Below, in pieces: positions 1 to 16,087 of a DNA stretch of 64,000 nt (position 1 is its first letter; each line of letters begins with the position of its first letter). The notes under the pieces were generated by a model. It worked only from the letters and a program-made list of their open reading frames with translations, was not told where the DNA came from and made no database searches. The translations under genes and the position numbers were made by a program. Origin of the DNA: Microbispora siamensis (GTDB lineage: Bacteria; Actinomycetota; Actinomycetes; Streptosporangiales; Streptosporangiaceae); assembly GCF_016863095.1 (NCBI RefSeq), contig NZ_BOOF01000025.1:1-64000 (forward strand). The letters run 5' to 3'.

Positions 1-26
1 GGTCTGATTCAAAAGGGGATTATCTA

Positions 27-3902
<3,876 letters not shown>

Positions 3903-3941
3903 CAGGTCGCCGCGGTGAGCGATCGCCGCGGCGGGGACGTA

Positions 3942-3980
3942 CGGAAGCGGCCCGGGGCATCACGCCCCGGGCCGCTTCCG
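3942..3980 (+). terminator. Intrinsic terminator of the rpoBC operon
   Basis: A perfect 17-bp stem (3942-3958 with 3964-3980) closes a 5-nt loop and is followed by GTTTGT. It lies 40 nt after the rpoC stop and before the str-operon promoter, as expected for the end of the rpoBC transcript. Confidence 0.85.
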
Positions 3981-4178
3981 GTTTGTCCGGCCGCCCGCCC
4001 GGCCGCCCGAGCGTGCCGGGCGCGCGACGCAGGGCGGGGACGGTGCGGAAACCGTGAGAAGCCCCTCGTGGGGACGGTATGATGGGGGGCCGAGTCCTTC
4101 GGCGGTCCGTCGTGGGCCGTCGGCGCAGCGGCACGTCGAGACAGCGGGGCACGTCCCTCCGGGGCGTCCTCCTCTGTT
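3981..4178. other. Intergenic region between rpoBC and the str operon
   Basis: The space between rpoC and rpsL is 579 bases in total. This part holds no credible gene. It is GC-rich; TATGAT at 4078-4083 resembles a -10 box but has no good -35 partner, so it could be a second, weaker promoter. Confidence 0.4.
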
Positions 4179-4207
4179 TTGACGTGTTGTACGGGGGCGG
4201 GTAGGCT
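4179..4207 (+). promoter_or_regulatory. Probable str operon promoter
   Basis: TTGACG (4179-4184), a 17-base spacer and TAGGCT (4202-4207) match the housekeeping sigma consensus closely. Transcription would start near 4214, giving an rpsL leader of about 270 nt (to 4481) with no convincing reading frame, although translation-control structures could lie there. Confidence 0.7.
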
Positions 4208-4481
4208 TTACCTTCGTGCCCGTCTGTGGGCTCGCATGCGTGCGCTCAAATGCCGCTTCCCGACGAGGGAGGCGTGTGGGGGCGCCGTGTGATTCCTCCA
4301 GATCGACCGGGTCCGCCCGGGTGTGATGCGACAAGAGCGCGACACGCCCGAGCGCGGGGGTCGAAGGGGATGGAAAAACAGCAGGTCATGACACCGGCAG
4401 TACCTGCAAGCCTGGGAGAGGCGGCATCGCCACCTCGATCGGGTCCTACGTATCACCGGCTAGGCACGAAACGGAGACGCG

Positions 4482-4856
4482 GTGCCCACCATTCAGCAGT
4501 TGGTCCGAAAGGGCCGGCAGGACAAGGTCAGCAAGACCAAGACTCCTGCCCTCAAGGGGAGCCCGCAGCGGCGCGGCGTTTGCACCCGCGTTTACACGAC
4601 GACCCCCAAGAAGCCCAACTCGGCGCTGCGCAAGGTGGCCCGTGTTCGGCTCACCAACGGCATCGAGGTCACGGCTTACATCCCCGGGGTGGGCCACAAC
4701 CTCCAGGAGCACTCGATGGTGCTCGTGCGTGGTGGTCGTGTGAAGGACCTGCCGGGTGTTCGCTACAAGATCATCCGTGGTTCGCTGGACACCCAGGCCG
4801 TCCGCAACCGCAAGCAGGCCCGCAGCCGTTACGGCGCTAAGAAGGAGAAGAGCTGA
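4482..4856 (+). CDS. rpsL: Small ribosomal subunit protein uS12
   Basis: S12, 124 residues, the usual length. It sits at the decoding centre and controls accuracy. The motifs [27 protein letters not shown] and [12 protein letters not shown] are all present; the Lys in the KKPNS and RVKDLPG segments, the sites of classical streptomycin-resistance changes, are wild type. The GTG start at 4482 follows ACGGAGAC. It is the first gene of the str operon, one base before rpsG. Confidence 0.99.
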   Translation: MPTIQQLVRKGRQDKVSKTKTPALKGSPQRRGVCTRVYTTTPKKPNSALRKVARVRLTNGIEVTAYIPGVGHNLQEHSMVLVRGGRVKDLPGVRYKIIRGSLDTQAVRNRKQARSRYGAKKEKS

Positions 4857-4857
4857 C

Positions 4858-5328
4858 ATGCCGCGCAAGGGTTCCCCTGGCCGCCGCCAGCTGGTCGCTG
4901 ACCCGGTGCACAACTCGCCGCTGGTCACCGCGCTCATCAACAAGGTTCTCCTGGACGGCAAGCGCTCCCTCGCGCAGTCGATCGTCTACGGCGCCCTCGA
5001 GGGCTGCAAGGACAAGACCGGCAACGACCCGGTCGTCACCCTCAAGCGTGCTCTCGACAACGTCCGTCCGACGCTCGAGGTGAAGAGCCGCCGCGTCGGT
5101 GGCGCCACCTACCAGGTGCCGGTCGAGGTCAAGGCCTCGCGCAGCACCACGCTGGCCCTGCGGTGGATCGTCCAGTACTCCCGGGCGCGCCGCGAGAAGA
5201 CCATGACCGAGCGGCTCATGAACGAGCTGCTCGACGCGAGCAACGGCCTCGGCGCCAGCGTCAAGCGGCGCGAGGACACGCACAAGATGGCCGAGTCCAA
5301 CAAGGCCTTCGCCCACTACCGCTGGTAG
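4858..5328 (+). CDS. rpsG: Small ribosomal subunit protein uS7
   Basis: S7, 156 residues, the usual length. It nucleates assembly of the 30S head and contacts E-site tRNA. It opens with [10 protein letters not shown] and ends with [15 protein letters not shown], both typical of actinobacterial S7. The ATG at 4858 lies one base after the rpsL stop, so the two are probably translationally coupled; an upstream in-frame extension would run through rpsL and is rejected. In E. coli S7 is the feedback regulator of this operon. Confidence 0.98.
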   Translation: MPRKGSPGRRQLVADPVHNSPLVTALINKVLLDGKRSLAQSIVYGALEGCKDKTGNDPVVTLKRALDNVRPTLEVKSRRVGGATYQVPVEVKASRSTTLALRWIVQYSRARREKTMTERLMNELLDASNGLGASVKRREDTHKMAESNKAFAHYRW

Positions 5329-5361
5329 TGAGCACCGACGACGAGTTAAGGACGCGAAGAA

Positions 5362-7461
<2,100 letters not shown>

Positions 7462-7470
7462 TTCCGCTCG

Positions 7471-7502
7471 GTGCACGGCGGGGGAGTGCCTCCGCCGTGC
7501 AC
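7471..7502 (+). promoter_or_regulatory. Hairpin between fusA and tuf
   Basis: A perfect 11-bp stem (7471-7481 with 7492-7502) closes a 10-nt loop, with no U-tract after it. It could be a partial terminator, an RNA-processing site or a 3' end protector that lets tuf be expressed at a level different from fusA. Confidence 0.5.
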
Positions 7503-7555
7503 AGCCTGAGGGTAGAAGACGCAAGTCAAGTCAGAATCTCTAAGGAGACAGATCA

Positions 7556-8749
7556 GTGGCCAAGGCCAAGTTCGAGCGGAACAAGCCGCACGTGAACATC
7601 GGCACCATTGGGCACATCGACCACGGCAAGACCACTCTGACCGCGGCGATCACCAAGGTGCTTCACGACCGTTTCCCGCAGCTCAACGAGGCGACCCCGT
7701 TCGACAAGATCGACAAGGCGCCCGAGGAGAAGGCTCGCGGAATCACCATCTCCATCGCGCACGTCGAGTACCAGACCGAGAAGCGCCACTACGCTCACGT
7801 GGACTGCCCCGGTCACGCCGACTACGTGAAGAACATGATCACCGGTGCCGCCCAGATGGACGGCGCGATCCTGGTGGTCGCGGCGACCGACGGCCCGATG
7901 CCGCAGACGAAGGAGCACGTCCTCCTGGCCCGCCAGGTCGGCGTTCCCTACATCGTCGTGGCCCTCAACAAGGCCGACATGGTCGACGACGAGGAGATCC
8001 TGGAGCTCGTCGAGCTCGAGGTCCGCGAGCTGCTGTCCGCCCAGGAGTTCCCGGGCGACGACCTGCCGGTCGTGCGCGTATCGGCGCTCAAGGCGCTCGA
8101 GGGCGACGAGAAGTGGGGCGACTCCATCATCGAGCTCATGAACGCCGTGGACGAGAACGTCCCCGAGCCGGTTCGTGACACCGACAAGCCGTTCCTCATG
8201 CCGATCGAGGACGTGTTCTCGATCACCGGTCGCGGCACCGTCGTCACCGGCCGTATCGAGCGCGGTGTCGTCAAGGTCAACGAGACCGTCGACATCATCG
8301 GCATCAAGGAGAAGAGCACCACGACGACCGTCACCGGCGTCGAGATGTTCCGCAAGCTCCTCGACGAGGGCCAGGCCGGTGACAACGTCGGTCTGCTCCT
8401 GCGCGGCATCAAGCGCGAGGAGGTCGAGCGCGGTCAGTGTGTCATCAAGCCGGGCACGACCACCCCGCACACCGAGTTCGAGGCGCAGGTCTACATCCTG
8501 TCCAAGGACGAGGGCGGCCGCCACACGCCGTTCTTCAACAACTACCGTCCTCAGTTCTACTTCCGTACGACTGACGTGACGGGCGTGGTGAACCTGCCGG
8601 AGGGCACCGAGATGGTCATGCCCGGTGACAACACCGAGATGACCGTCCAGCTCATCCAGCCGGTCGCCATGGAAGAGGGCCTGAAGTTCGCGATCCGCGA
8701 GGGTGGCCGCACCGTCGGCGCCGGTCGCGTCACGAAGGTCATCAAGTAG
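7556..8749 (+). CDS. tuf: Elongation factor Tu
   Basis: EF-Tu, 397 residues, which delivers aminoacyl-tRNA to the ribosome. The P-loop [14 protein letters not shown] is at about residues 19-32, with [12 protein letters not shown] and NKADM following, and domains 2 and 3 complete. The GTG start at 7556 is preceded by a strong TAAGGAGA site. It is the last gene of the str operon. Some actinomycetes carry a second tuf copy, which cannot be judged here. Confidence 0.98.
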   Translation: MAKAKFERNKPHVNIGTIGHIDHGKTTLTAAITKVLHDRFPQLNEATPFDKIDKAPEEKARGITISIAHVEYQTEKRHYAHVDCPGHADYVKNMITGAAQMDGAILVVAATDGPMPQTKEHVLLARQVGVPYIVVALNKADMVDDEEILELVELEVRELLSAQEFPGDDLPVVRVSALKALEGDEKWGDSIIELMNAVDENVPEPVRDTDKPFLMPIEDVFSITGRGTVVTGRIERGVVKVNETVDIIGIKEKSTTTTVTGVEMFRKLLDEGQAGDNVGLLLRGIKREEVERGQCVIKPGTTTPHTEFEAQVYILSKDEGGRHTPFFNNYRPQFYFRTTDVTGVVNLPEGTEMVMPGDNTEMTVQLIQPVAMEEGLKFAIREGGRTVGAGRVTKVIK

Positions 8750-8761
8750 CAGCACCGCTGG

Positions 8762-8795
8762 GCGGCGGTCGGGTCCACAAGGGCCTGACCGCCGC
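8762..8795 (+). terminator. Terminator-like hairpin after tuf
   Basis: Arms at 8762-8776 and 8781-8795 pair over 15 positions with one mismatch and one G-U pair around a 4-nt loop. It lies 12 bases after the tuf stop. No U-tract follows, as is common for actinobacterial terminators. It separates the str and S10 operons. Confidence 0.6.
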
Positions 8796-8836
8796 ACCGC
8801 GCAGGGGCCGGAGACGGTCCCCCACGGACGACGAGA

Positions 8837-8893
8837 CCGTGATCTCGCAGTGCTTTCGGCCGCACTTCGACCGAAGCCACTGCCAGATCACGG
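8837..8893 (+). promoter_or_regulatory. Long imperfect inverted repeat upstream of the S10 operon
   Basis: Two 23-nt arms (8837-8859 and 8871-8893) match at 20 positions around an 11-nt loop. The element lies about 100 bases before rpsJ and after the tuf terminator. As RNA it could form a leader hairpin for operon control; as DNA it could be an operator. I see no clear -35/-10 pair for the S10 operon, although TTATAG near 8961 is a candidate -10. Confidence 0.45.
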
Positions 8894-8994
8894 AACACCG
8901 GACAGGATCCGGGCGTCGGTCATGTGGAAACAGACCTGCGGCAACAGGCCGCGCGATGCTTTATAGGACGACAGCGAAGGACACCGAGGCCATT

Positions 8995-9303
8995 ATGGCG
9001 GGACAGAAGATCCGCATCCGGCTTAAGGCGTATGACCACGAGGTCATCGACAGCTCGGCCAAGAAGATCGTCGAGACGGTGACGCGGACCGGCGCCAAGG
9101 TCGCTGGCCCGGTGCCGCTGCCGACCGAGAAGAACGTGTACTGCGTCATCCGGTCGCCGCACAAGTACAAGGACAGCCGCGAGCACTTTGAGATGCGTAC
9201 GCACAAGCGGCTGATTGACATCATCGACCCGACGCCGAAGACGGTCGACTCGCTCATGCGTCTCGACCTTCCCGCCGGCGTGGACATCTCGATCAAGCTC
9301 TAA
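8995..9303 (+). CDS. rpsJ: Small ribosomal subunit protein uS10
   Basis: S10, 102 residues, the usual length; part of the 30S head and of the NusB antitermination complex. It opens [19 protein letters not shown]. The ATG at 8995 is chosen because upstream in-frame Met codons (from 8839) would add 52 non-conserved residues. It heads the S10 operon, 13 bases before rplC. Confidence 0.98.
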   Translation: MAGQKIRIRLKAYDHEVIDSSAKKIVETVTRTGAKVAGPVPLPTEKNVYCVIRSPHKYKDSREHFEMRTHKRLIDIIDPTPKTVDSLMRLDLPAGVDISIKL

Positions 9304-9316
9304 GGAACGCACTGAC

Positions 9317-9973
9317 ATGGCTAAGCAGATCAAGGGCGTCCTGGGCAAGAAGCTCGGCATGACCCAGGTCTTCGATGAGGCGAACCGGGTGATCCCGGTC
9401 ACCGTCGTCGAGGCCGGTCCGTGCGTGGTGACCCGGGTCCGCACTCCGGAGAAGGACGGCTACTCCGCCGTTCAGCTCGGCTACGGGCAGATCGACCCGC
9501 GCAAGGTGAACAAGCCCCTGGGCGACTACCTGCGCAAGCACGACATCACCCCGCGCCGCTACTTCGCCGAGGTTCGCACCGACGACGCCTCCGAGTACAC
9601 GATCGGCCAGGAGATCCTCGCCGACACCTTCGAGGCCGGCCAGTACGTCGACGTCACGGGCAAGAGCAAGGGCAAGGGCTACGCCGGTGTCATGAAGCGC
9701 CACAACTTCCGTGGTCTGGGCGCTTCGCACGGTACCCAGCGCAAGCACCGCTCCCCGGGTTCCATCGGTGGCTGCGCCACCCCGGGCCGCGTCTTCAAGG
9801 GCCTGCGCATGGCCGGCCGGATGGGCAACGTCCGCACGACGGTCCAGAGCCTCAAGGTGCACGCCGTGGACGCCGAGAAGGGCCTCATCCTGATCAAGGG
9901 TGCGATCCCCGGTGCCAACGGCAGCCTGGTCCTCCTCCGCACCGCTGCCAAGAAGGGGGTTGCTGCGAAGTGA
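9317..9973 (+). CDS. rplC: Large ribosomal subunit protein uL3
   Basis: L3, 218 residues, reaching the peptidyl transferase centre. It starts [19 protein letters not shown] and contains the conserved [17 protein letters not shown] and GRMG segments. The ATG at 9317 fits the family N-terminus; the longer in-frame version would overlap rpsJ. Its TGA overlaps the rplD GTG by 4 bases (GTGA), implying translational coupling. Confidence 0.98.
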   Translation: MAKQIKGVLGKKLGMTQVFDEANRVIPVTVVEAGPCVVTRVRTPEKDGYSAVQLGYGQIDPRKVNKPLGDYLRKHDITPRRYFAEVRTDDASEYTIGQEILADTFEAGQYVDVTGKSKGKGYAGVMKRHNFRGLGASHGTQRKHRSPGSIGGCATPGRVFKGLRMAGRMGNVRTTVQSLKVHAVDAEKGLILIKGAIPGANGSLVLLRTAAKKGVAAK

Positions 9974-10620
9974 CCACGACCATTGACGTCCTCGACGCCA
10001 GCGGCGCCAAGACGGGGACCGTCGACCTCCCCGAGGAGGTCTTCGGGACCAAGGTCAACGTCCCGCTGATCCACCAGGTGGTCGTCGCCCAGCTCGCCGC
10101 TCGCCGGCAGGGCACCCACGCCACCAAGACCCGCGGTGACGTCTCCGGCGGCGGCAAGAAGCCGTACCGGCAGAAGGGCACCGGCCGCGCCCGCCAGGGT
10201 TCGACCCGCGCTCCGCAGTTCGCCGGCGGTGGCACCGTCCACGGCCCGCAGCCGCGCTCGTACGCGCAGCGGACGCCCAAGAAGATGAAGGCGGCGGCCC
10301 TGAAGGGCGCGCTGTCCGACCGCGCCGGCGGCGGCCGCGTCCACGTGGTGAGCAGCCTGGTCACGGGTGACACGCCCAAGACCAAGGCCGCCCTGGAGGC
10401 GCTGCGCAAGATCACGCAGGCCCGCAGCGTGCTCGTCGTGGTCGACGAGAACGACGAGCTCACCTGGCTGAGCCTGCGCAACGCGCCCGAGGTCCACCTG
10501 CTGGACGCGGGACAGCTGAACACCTACGACGTGCTCTGCCACGACGACGTGGTCTTCACCCGTGAGGCCTACGACCAGGTCGTGGCCCGGCTGGCGAACA
10601 GCGGGAAGGAAGAGGCCTGA
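9970..10620 (+). CDS. rplD: Large ribosomal subunit protein uL4
   Basis: L4, 216 residues, lining the polypeptide exit tunnel. The tunnel loop is recognisable ([20 protein letters not shown], then [11 protein letters not shown]). The GTG start at 9970 overlaps the rplC stop by 4 bases. The gene ends in ATGA-type overlap with rplW. In E. coli L4 represses its own operon; the inverted repeat before rpsJ would be a place to look for a similar device, but that is only inference. Confidence 0.98.
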   Translation: MTTTIDVLDASGAKTGTVDLPEEVFGTKVNVPLIHQVVVAQLAARRQGTHATKTRGDVSGGGKKPYRQKGTGRARQGSTRAPQFAGGGTVHGPQPRSYAQRTPKKMKAAALKGALSDRAGGGRVHVVSSLVTGDTPKTKAALEALRKITQARSVLVVVDENDELTWLSLRNAPEVHLLDAGQLNTYDVLCHDDVVFTREAYDQVVARLANSGKEEA

Positions 10621-10922
10621 TGCAGAAGATCGCCGACCCGCGCGACATCATCCTCAAGCCGATCGTCTCCGAGAAGAGCTACGGCCTGATCGATGAGCAC
10701 AACAAGTACACGTTCCTGGTGCGCAAGGGTGCCAACAAGACGCAGGTGAAGATCGCCGTCGAGCAGATCTTCGGCGTCAAGGTGACCGGCGTGAACACGA
10801 TCAACCGTCAGGGCAAGCGCAAGCGGACCCGGCACGGCTACGGCCAGCGCCCGGACACCAAGCGCGCGATCGTGAGCCTGGCCGAGGGCGAGCGGATCGA
10901 CATCTTCGGTCAGATCGGCTAG
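10620..10922 (+). CDS. rplW: Large ribosomal subunit protein uL23
   Basis: L23, 100 residues, at the tunnel exit where signal recognition particle and trigger factor dock. The segments [17 protein letters not shown] and [16 protein letters not shown] are typical. The ATG at 10620 shares one base with the rplD stop. A 130-base gap with short GC-rich inverted repeats follows before rplB. Confidence 0.97.
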   Translation: MQKIADPRDIILKPIVSEKSYGLIDEHNKYTFLVRKGANKTQVKIAVEQIFGVKVTGVNTINRQGKRKRTRHGYGQRPDTKRAIVSLAEGERIDIFGQIG

Positions 10923-11052
10923 CACCTGCCGCAGCGGGGAGAGGGGCCCCTCGCCACCGAGCGAGGGACCGGCCCCGAGGAAGAAAGCACCGGGGGGACC
11001 GCCGTGAGGCGGACCCCGACCGGTACGAACCGACGAAGGATGAACGAAAAAG

Positions 11053-11889
11053 ATGGGCATCCGTAAGTACAAGCCGACGACTCCGGGTCGGCGCGGCGCG
11101 AGCGTCTCGGACTTCGCCGAGATCACGCGCAGCACGCCGGAGAAGTCGCTGCTTGCCCCACTGCACAGCAAGGGCGGCCGTAACGTCCACGGCCGGGTGA
11201 CCGCCCGGCACCAGGGAGGCGGGCACAAGCGCGCCTACCGGATCATCGACTTCCGCCGCCACGACAAGGACGGGATCCCGGCCAAGGTCGCGCACATCGA
11301 GTACGACCCGAACCGCACCTCCCGCATCGCGCTGCTGCACTACGCCGACGGCGAGAAGCGCTACATCCTCGCCCCGGTCGGCCTCAAGCAGGGGGACCAG
11401 GTCGAGAACGGCCCCACGGCCGACATCAAGCCGGGCAACTGCCTGCCGCTGCGCAACATCCCGACCGGTACCTTCATCCACGCGGTGGAGTTGCGTCCCG
11501 GTGGCGGCGCCAAGCTCGGCCGTAGCGCCGGCGCGCAGATCCAGCTGCTCGCCAAGGAGGGCATGTACGCCACGCTGCGTATGCCGTCCGGAGAAATGCG
11601 TCAGGTCGACGTGCGCTGCCGGGCCTCGGTGGGCCAGGTGGGCAACGCCGAGCAGGCCAACATCAGCATCGGCAAGGCCGGCCGCAACCGCTGGAAGGGC
11701 AAGCGCCCCACGGTCCGCGGTGTCGCCATGAACCCGGTCGACCACCCGCACGGCGGTGGTGAGGGCAAGACCTCCGGTGGTCGCCACCCGGTGAACCCGA
11801 AGGGCAAGCCCGAGGGCCGCACCCGGCAGCCGAACAAGCCCAGCGACCGGCTGATCATCCGTCGTCGGAGCAAGAGGAAGAAGCGGTAG
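11053..11889 (+). CDS. rplB: Large ribosomal subunit protein uL2
   Basis: L2, 278 residues, near the peptidyl transferase centre and needed for subunit joining. Conserved features are [14 protein letters not shown] at the start, GRNNHGR-like [19 protein letters not shown], and the [14 protein letters not shown] segment near the C-terminus, whose His is required for activity. It precedes rpsS by 11 bases. Confidence 0.98.
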   Translation: MGIRKYKPTTPGRRGASVSDFAEITRSTPEKSLLAPLHSKGGRNVHGRVTARHQGGGHKRAYRIIDFRRHDKDGIPAKVAHIEYDPNRTSRIALLHYADGEKRYILAPVGLKQGDQVENGPTADIKPGNCLPLRNIPTGTFIHAVELRPGGGAKLGRSAGAQIQLLAKEGMYATLRMPSGEMRQVDVRCRASVGQVGNAEQANISIGKAGRNRWKGKRPTVRGVAMNPVDHPHGGGEGKTSGGRHPVNPKGKPEGRTRQPNKPSDRLIIRRRSKRKKR

Positions 11890-11900
11890 GAGCAGCCGAA

Positions 11901-12179
11901 ATGCCACGTAGTCTTAAGAAGGGTCCCTTCGTGGACGATCACCTTCAGAAGAAGGTGGACGCCCAGAACGAGAAGGGCACCAAGAACGTCATCAAGACGT
12001 GGTCGCGGCGCTCCATGATCGTGCCCGACATGATCGGCCACACGATCGCCGTGCACGACGGCCGCAAGCACGTCCCGGTGTTCATCACCGAGTCGATGAT
12101 CGGTCACAAGCTCGGTGAGTTCGCCCCCACGCGGACGTTCCGCAGCCACGTCAAGGAAGACCGCCGCAGCCGGCGGTAA
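11901..12179 (+). CDS. rpsS: Small ribosomal subunit protein uS19
   Basis: S19, 92 residues, in the 30S head. It opens [15 protein letters not shown] and contains [22 protein letters not shown], both family hallmarks. The ATG at 11901 follows AGGAGCAG. It is the fifth gene of the S10 operon. Confidence 0.98.
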   Translation: MPRSLKKGPFVDDHLQKKVDAQNEKGTKNVIKTWSRRSMIVPDMIGHTIAVHDGRKHVPVFITESMIGHKLGEFAPTRTFRSHVKEDRRSRR

Positions 12180-12212
12180 GCGCCTTCAAGCCAGCAGTTA
12201 GAGGAGAAAGCG

Positions 12213-12566
12213 ATGGAAGCCAGGGCACAGGCGCGGTACGCGCGCCACACGCCCCGGAAGGCCCGCCGCGTGGTGGACCTCATTCGCGGGCTGCCCGCTT
12301 CGGAGGCGCAGGCCGTGCTGCAGTTCGCTCCCCAGGCGGCGAGCGAGACCGTTTACAAGGTGCTCTCGAGCGCGATCGCGAACGCTGAGCACAACTTCAA
12401 GCTCGACCGGGACACGCTCTTCGTGAGCCGGGCGTGGGTCGACGAGGGCCCGACGCTCAAGCGCTTCCGCCCGCGTGCCCAGGGTCGTGCCTATCGGATC
12501 AACAAGCGGACCAGCCACATCACTGTGATCGTGGAGTCCCGCGAGCCGAAGGGAAGGACCCGCTAG
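12213..12566 (+). CDS. rplV: Large ribosomal subunit protein uL22
   Basis: L22, 117 residues, with a beta hairpin that narrows the exit tunnel. [16 protein letters not shown] and the C-terminal segment [19 protein letters not shown] are typical. A GAGGAGAAAG site precedes the ATG at 12213. Its TAG overlaps the GTG of rpsC by one base. Confidence 0.98.
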   Translation: MEARAQARYARHTPRKARRVVDLIRGLPASEAQAVLQFAPQAASETVYKVLSSAIANAEHNFKLDRDTLFVSRAWVDEGPTLKRFRPRAQGRAYRINKRTSHITVIVESREPKGRTR

Positions 12567-13414
12567 TGGGCCAGAAGGTTAACCCGCACGGGTTCCGCCT
12601 CGGCATCACGACCGACTTCAAGAGCCGGTGGTACGCCGACAAGCTGTACAAGTCGTACGTCGCCGAGGACGTGGCGATCCGTCGCATGCTGCAGAAGGGC
12701 ATGGAGCGGGCCGGCATCTCCAAGGTCGAGATCGAGCGCACGACCGACCGCGTCCAGGTCGACATCCACACCGCCCGGCCGGGCATCGTCATCGGCCGCC
12801 GCGGCGCCGAGGCCGACCGCATCCGCGGCGACCTGGAGAAGCTGACCAAGAAGCAGGTCCAGCTGAACATCCTCGAGGTGAAGAACCCCGAGATCGACGC
12901 GCAGCTCGTCGCGCAGGGCGTGGCCGAGCAGCTGTCCAGCCGCGTCTCGTTCCGCCGGGCCATGCGCAAGGCCATGCAGTCCGCCATGAAGAGCGGGGCC
13001 AAGGGCATCCGTGTCCAGTGCTCCGGCCGTCTGGGCGGTGCCGAGATGTCGCGCTCGGAGTTCTACCGCGAGGGCCGCGTGCCCCTGCACACGCTCCGTG
13101 CGGACGTGGACTTCGGCTTCTACGAGGCCCGCACCACCTTCGGCCGCATCGGCGTGAAGGTGTGGATCTACAAGGGCGAGGCCCCGACCAGCCGTTCCGA
13201 GCGGGAGGCGGCTGCGGCCGGCGCCCGCGCGGGCCAGCGTCGCGAGCGTGACGACCGTCGCGGTGGCGCGGGCGAGCGTCCGCGTCGTGGCGGCGGCGAC
13301 CGTCCCCGTCGTGGCGGCGCGGGCCGTAACGACCGTGCACCCAGGACTGAGGCGGCCGCGCAGGCCGCCCCCGAGACCGGCCCGGCGGAGCAGCCGGGTG
13401 CTGAAGGGAGCTGA
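12566..13414 (+). CDS. rpsC: Small ribosomal subunit protein uS3
   Basis: S3, 282 residues, at the mRNA entry channel. The N-terminus [15 protein letters not shown] and the KH domain with [16 protein letters not shown] are clear. After about residue 215 there is a low-complexity Arg/Gly/Ala-rich tail of some 65 residues, longer than in E. coli S3 (233 residues) and typical of actinobacteria. The GTG at 12566 is used because it matches the family start exactly; a longer frame upstream lies inside rplV. Confidence 0.98.
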   Translation: MGQKVNPHGFRLGITTDFKSRWYADKLYKSYVAEDVAIRRMLQKGMERAGISKVEIERTTDRVQVDIHTARPGIVIGRRGAEADRIRGDLEKLTKKQVQLNILEVKNPEIDAQLVAQGVAEQLSSRVSFRRAMRKAMQSAMKSGAKGIRVQCSGRLGGAEMSRSEFYREGRVPLHTLRADVDFGFYEARTTFGRIGVKVWIYKGEAPTSRSEREAAAAGARAGQRRERDDRRGGAGERPRRGGGDRPRRGGAGRNDRAPRTEAAAQAAPETGPAEQPGAEGS

Positions 13415-13416
13415 CC

Positions 13417-13836
13417 ATGCTGATCCCGCGCAGGGTCAAGCACCGTAAGCAGCACCGGCCCGACCGCAGCGGCGCCGCCAAGGGCGGCACCCGGGTCGTC
13501 TTCGGCGAGTTCGGCATTCAGGCGCTTGAGCACTCCTACGTGACCAACCGCCAGATCGAGGCCGCGCGTATCGCCATGACCCGGCACATCCGCCGTGGCG
13601 GCAAGGTGTGGATCAACATCTTCCCGGACCGCCCCCTGACGAAGAAGCCGGCCGAGACCCGTATGGGTTCCGGTAAGGGCTCTCCGGAGTGGTGGATCGC
13701 CAATGTCAAGCCCGGCCGTGTCATGTTCGAGCTGTCCGGTGTCGCCGAGCCCGTGGCCCGCGAGGCCATGCGGCGCGCGATGCACAAGCTCCCCATGAAG
13801 TGCCGTTTCGTCAAGCGTGAAGTGGGTGAGGCGTGA
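13417..13836 (+). CDS. rplP: Large ribosomal subunit protein uL16
   Basis: L16, 139 residues, which helps position the A-site tRNA. It opens [15 protein letters not shown] and contains [23 protein letters not shown]. It follows rpsC by two bases, and its TGA overlaps the start region of rpmC. Confidence 0.98.
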   Translation: MLIPRRVKHRKQHRPDRSGAAKGGTRVVFGEFGIQALEHSYVTNRQIEAARIAMTRHIRRGGKVWINIFPDRPLTKKPAETRMGSGKGSPEWWIANVKPGRVMFELSGVAEPVAREAMRRAMHKLPMKCRFVKREVGEA

Positions 13837-14072
13837 TGGCTAAGGGTCTGACCGCCGCGGAGCTGCGTGTCGAGGACCAGGAGGTGCTGGTCCAGAAGCT
13901 GAAGGAAGCCAAGGAGGAGCTGTTCAACCTCCGCTTCCAGGCGGCGACGGGTCAGCTGGAGAGCCACGGGCGGCTGCGCGCCGTCCGCCGCGAGATCGCC
14001 CGCATCTACACCGTGATGCGCGAGCGCGAGCTCGGAATCGTCACGGTCGAGAAGGAGCCGAGCGATGTCTGA
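13836..14072 (+). CDS. rpmC: Large ribosomal subunit protein uL29
   Basis: L29, 78 residues, near the tunnel exit. [20 protein letters not shown] and [13 protein letters not shown] match the family. The ATG at 13836 shares its first base with the rplP stop; a GTG at 13833 would add one Met and cannot be excluded. The stop overlaps the rpsQ start by 8 bases. Confidence 0.96.
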   Translation: MAKGLTAAELRVEDQEVLVQKLKEAKEELFNLRFQAATGQLESHGRLRAVRREIARIYTVMRERELGIVTVEKEPSDV

Positions 14073-14352
14073 AGCAACCGAGACCCCGACCACCGAGACG
14101 CAGCGGAACTACCGCAAGACCCGTGAGGGCCTGGTCGTCAGCGACAAGATGGACAAGACCGTCGTCGTCGCCGTCGAGGACCGCGTCAAGCACCCGCTGT
14201 ACGGCAAGGTCATCCGCCGTACGACCAAGTACAAGGCCCACGACGAGCAGAACGCCTGCGGCGTCGGCGACCGCGTCCTCCTGATGGAGACCCGGCCGCT
14301 CTCGGCCACCAAGCGGTGGCGGGTCGTCGAGATCCTCGAGAAGGCCAAGTAA
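14065..14352 (+). CDS. rpsQ: Small ribosomal subunit protein uS17
   Basis: S17, 95 residues, an early 16S rRNA-binding protein. It has a short extra N-terminus rich in Thr and Glu before the conserved [19 protein letters not shown] and [14 protein letters not shown]. It overlaps rpmC by 8 bases. A 188-base gap follows, containing a G-rich/C-rich inverted repeat around 14371-14395, which may mark the S10/spc boundary. Confidence 0.97.
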   Translation: MSEATETPTTETQRNYRKTREGLVVSDKMDKTVVVAVEDRVKHPLYGKVIRRTTKYKAHDEQNACGVGDRVLLMETRPLSATKRWRVVEILEKAK

Positions 14353-14540
14353 CACCACAGACGCGCCTCGTGGGGGGTGGGAGACCGCCCCCCATGATGG
14401 CGTCCAAGGGGCGGGGCCGGCCATCGGTCCCGTCCGCCCGCGGCGGCGGTCGTACGGCTGTCGCCGAGGGAAAAAGACCACATCAGGTTCGGCCAGGCTC
14501 ACCACGAGGGTGAGAACCGGCACGACACACAGGAGTAGAC

Positions 14541-14909
14541 GTGATCCAGCAGGAGTCGCGGCTCAAGGTCGCCGACAACACGGGTGCCAAGGAGATCCTT
14601 TGCATCCGCGTGCTCGGTGGCTCGGGTCGGCGCTACGCGGGAATCGGCGACATCATCGTGGGCACGGTGAAGGACGCCATTCCCGGCGGAGGCGTTAAGA
14701 AAGGCGACGTTGTCAAGGCTGTCGTGGTGCGCACCGTGAAGGAGCGCCGCCGCCCCGACGGCTCCTACATCCGCTTCGACGAGAACGCCGCCGTCATCAT
14801 CAAGGACAGCGGCGACCCCCGGGGCACCCGCATCTTCGGCCCGGTGGGCCGTGAACTGCGCGACAAGAAGTTCATGCGCATCATCTCGCTCGCGCCGGAG
14901 GTGCTGTGA
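14541..14909 (+). CDS. rplN: Large ribosomal subunit protein uL14
   Basis: L14, 122 residues, at the subunit interface. [19 protein letters not shown] and the C-terminal [16 protein letters not shown]-like end are typical. The GTG at 14541 follows AGGAG at 14531-14535. It begins the spc part of the cluster, and its TGA overlaps the ATG of rplX. Confidence 0.98.
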   Translation: MIQQESRLKVADNTGAKEILCIRVLGGSGRRYAGIGDIIVGTVKDAIPGGGVKKGDVVKAVVVRTVKERRRPDGSYIRFDENAAVIIKDSGDPRGTRIFGPVGRELRDKKFMRIISLAPEVL

Positions 14910-15217
14910 TGCCGAAGCTGCACGTGAAGAAGGGCGACCTCGTCCAGGTCATCGCCGGCAAGGACAAGGGCGCCAAGGGCCGGATCATCGCCGCCTACCC
15001 GCGTGACGAGCGCGTGGTGGTCGAGGGCGTCAACATGATCAAGAAGCACTCCAAGGTCACCAACCAGGGCCCGCGCGGCGCCAAGGAAGGCGGCGTGCAG
15101 ACCATGGAGGCTCCCATCCACGTGAGCAACGTCAAGAAGCTCAAGGATGACGAGAAGAAGCCCGAGAAGAAGGCCGCCGACAAGGGCGAGGCCGAGGCGA
15201 CGGGTGAGGACAGCTGA
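14909..15217 (+). CDS. rplX: Large ribosomal subunit protein uL24
   Basis: L24, 102 residues, an assembly initiator of the 50S subunit. The KOW motif [18 protein letters not shown] lies near the N-terminus. The last 25 residues are a charged Lys/Glu tail. The ATG at 14909 shares a base with the rplN stop, and the gene shares one base with rplE. Confidence 0.97.
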   Translation: MPKLHVKKGDLVQVIAGKDKGAKGRIIAAYPRDERVVVEGVNMIKKHSKVTNQGPRGAKEGGVQTMEAPIHVSNVKKLKDDEKKPEKKAADKGEAEATGEDS

Positions 15218-15786
15218 TGACCGCCACGACTGAAGAGCGCACCGTTCCGCGCCTCAAGCAGCGCTACCGCGAGGAGATCATCGCGAAGCTGCGCGAGGAG
15301 TTCGGCATCGAGAACATCATGCAGGTGCCCACGATCACCAAGATCAAGGTGAACATGGGTGTCGGCGAGGCCGCCCGCGACTCGAAGCTCATCGAGGGCG
15401 CCGTGCGCGACCTGACCGCCATCACCGGCCAGAAGCCGGCCGTCGCCCGCGCCCGCAAGTCCATCGCGCAGTTCAAGCTGCGTGAGGGCATGCCGATCGG
15501 CGCGCACGTGACGCTGCGCGGCGACCGCATGTGGGAGTTCCTCGACCGCCTGCTGTCCCTGGCGCTGCCGCGTATCCGGGACTTCCGCGGCCTGTCGCCG
15601 AAGCAGTTCGACGGCAACGGCAACTACACCTTCGGCCTCACCGAGCAGGTCATGTTCCACGAGGTCGACCAGGACAAGGTGGACCGGCAGCGGGGCATGG
15701 ACATCACGGTCGTGACCACCGCGAAGAACGACGAGCAGGGCCGGGCGCTGCTGAAGCTCCTCGGTTTCCCCTTCAAGGAGGCCTGA
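15217..15786 (+). CDS. rplE: Large ribosomal subunit protein uL5
   Basis: L5, 189 residues, which binds 5S rRNA in the central protuberance. [12 protein letters not shown]-type sequence, [21 protein letters not shown] and the Cys-free core are as in other bacteria. The ATG at 15217 overlaps the rplX stop by one base. Confidence 0.98.
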   Translation: MTATTEERTVPRLKQRYREEIIAKLREEFGIENIMQVPTITKIKVNMGVGEAARDSKLIEGAVRDLTAITGQKPAVARARKSIAQFKLREGMPIGAHVTLRGDRMWEFLDRLLSLALPRIRDFRGLSPKQFDGNGNYTFGLTEQVMFHEVDQDKVDRQRGMDITVVTTAKNDEQGRALLKLLGFPFKEA

Positions 15787-15788
15787 TC

Positions 15789-15974
15789 ATGGCGAAGACG
15801 TCGCTGAAGGTCAAGGCAGCGCGCAAGCAGAAGTTCGAGGTCCGGGCGTACACTCGTTGCTCCCGCTGCGGCCGTCCCCGCGCTGTCTACCGCAAGTTCG
15901 GGCTGTGCCGCGTGTGCTTCCGCGAGATGGCGCACCGGGGCGAGCTGCCCGGCATCACCAAGTCGAGCTGGTAA
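15789..15974 (+). CDS. rpsN: Small ribosomal subunit protein uS14, zinc-binding form
   Basis: A 61-residue S14 of the short, zinc-binding type (also called rpsZ or S14Z). Four Cys at C24, C27, C40 and C43 form the CxxC...CxxC zinc site, followed by the conserved end [13 protein letters not shown]. It starts two bases after the rplE stop. Many actinobacteria also keep a longer zinc-free S14 elsewhere for zinc limitation, which cannot be checked here. Confidence 0.98.
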   Translation: MAKTSLKVKAARKQKFEVRAYTRCSRCGRPRAVYRKFGLCRVCFREMAHRGELPGITKSSW

Positions 15975-16013
15975 GCCCTCCGCGGGCCAGCTGCACCAGA
16001 AGTCATATCAACC

Positions 16014-16033
16014 GGGCGCTGACCACAGCGCCC
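16014..16033 (+). other. Short hairpin between rpsN and rpsH
   Basis: A 7-bp perfect stem (16014-16020 with 16027-16033) closes a 6-nt loop within the 113-base gap between rpsN and rpsH. It has no U-tract and its role, if any, is unknown. Confidence 0.3.
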
Positions 16034-16087
16034 ACGACCACACCGAAGGTCCCATCGGGGAAACCGCGGTGAGGAAGGCCACCGGCC

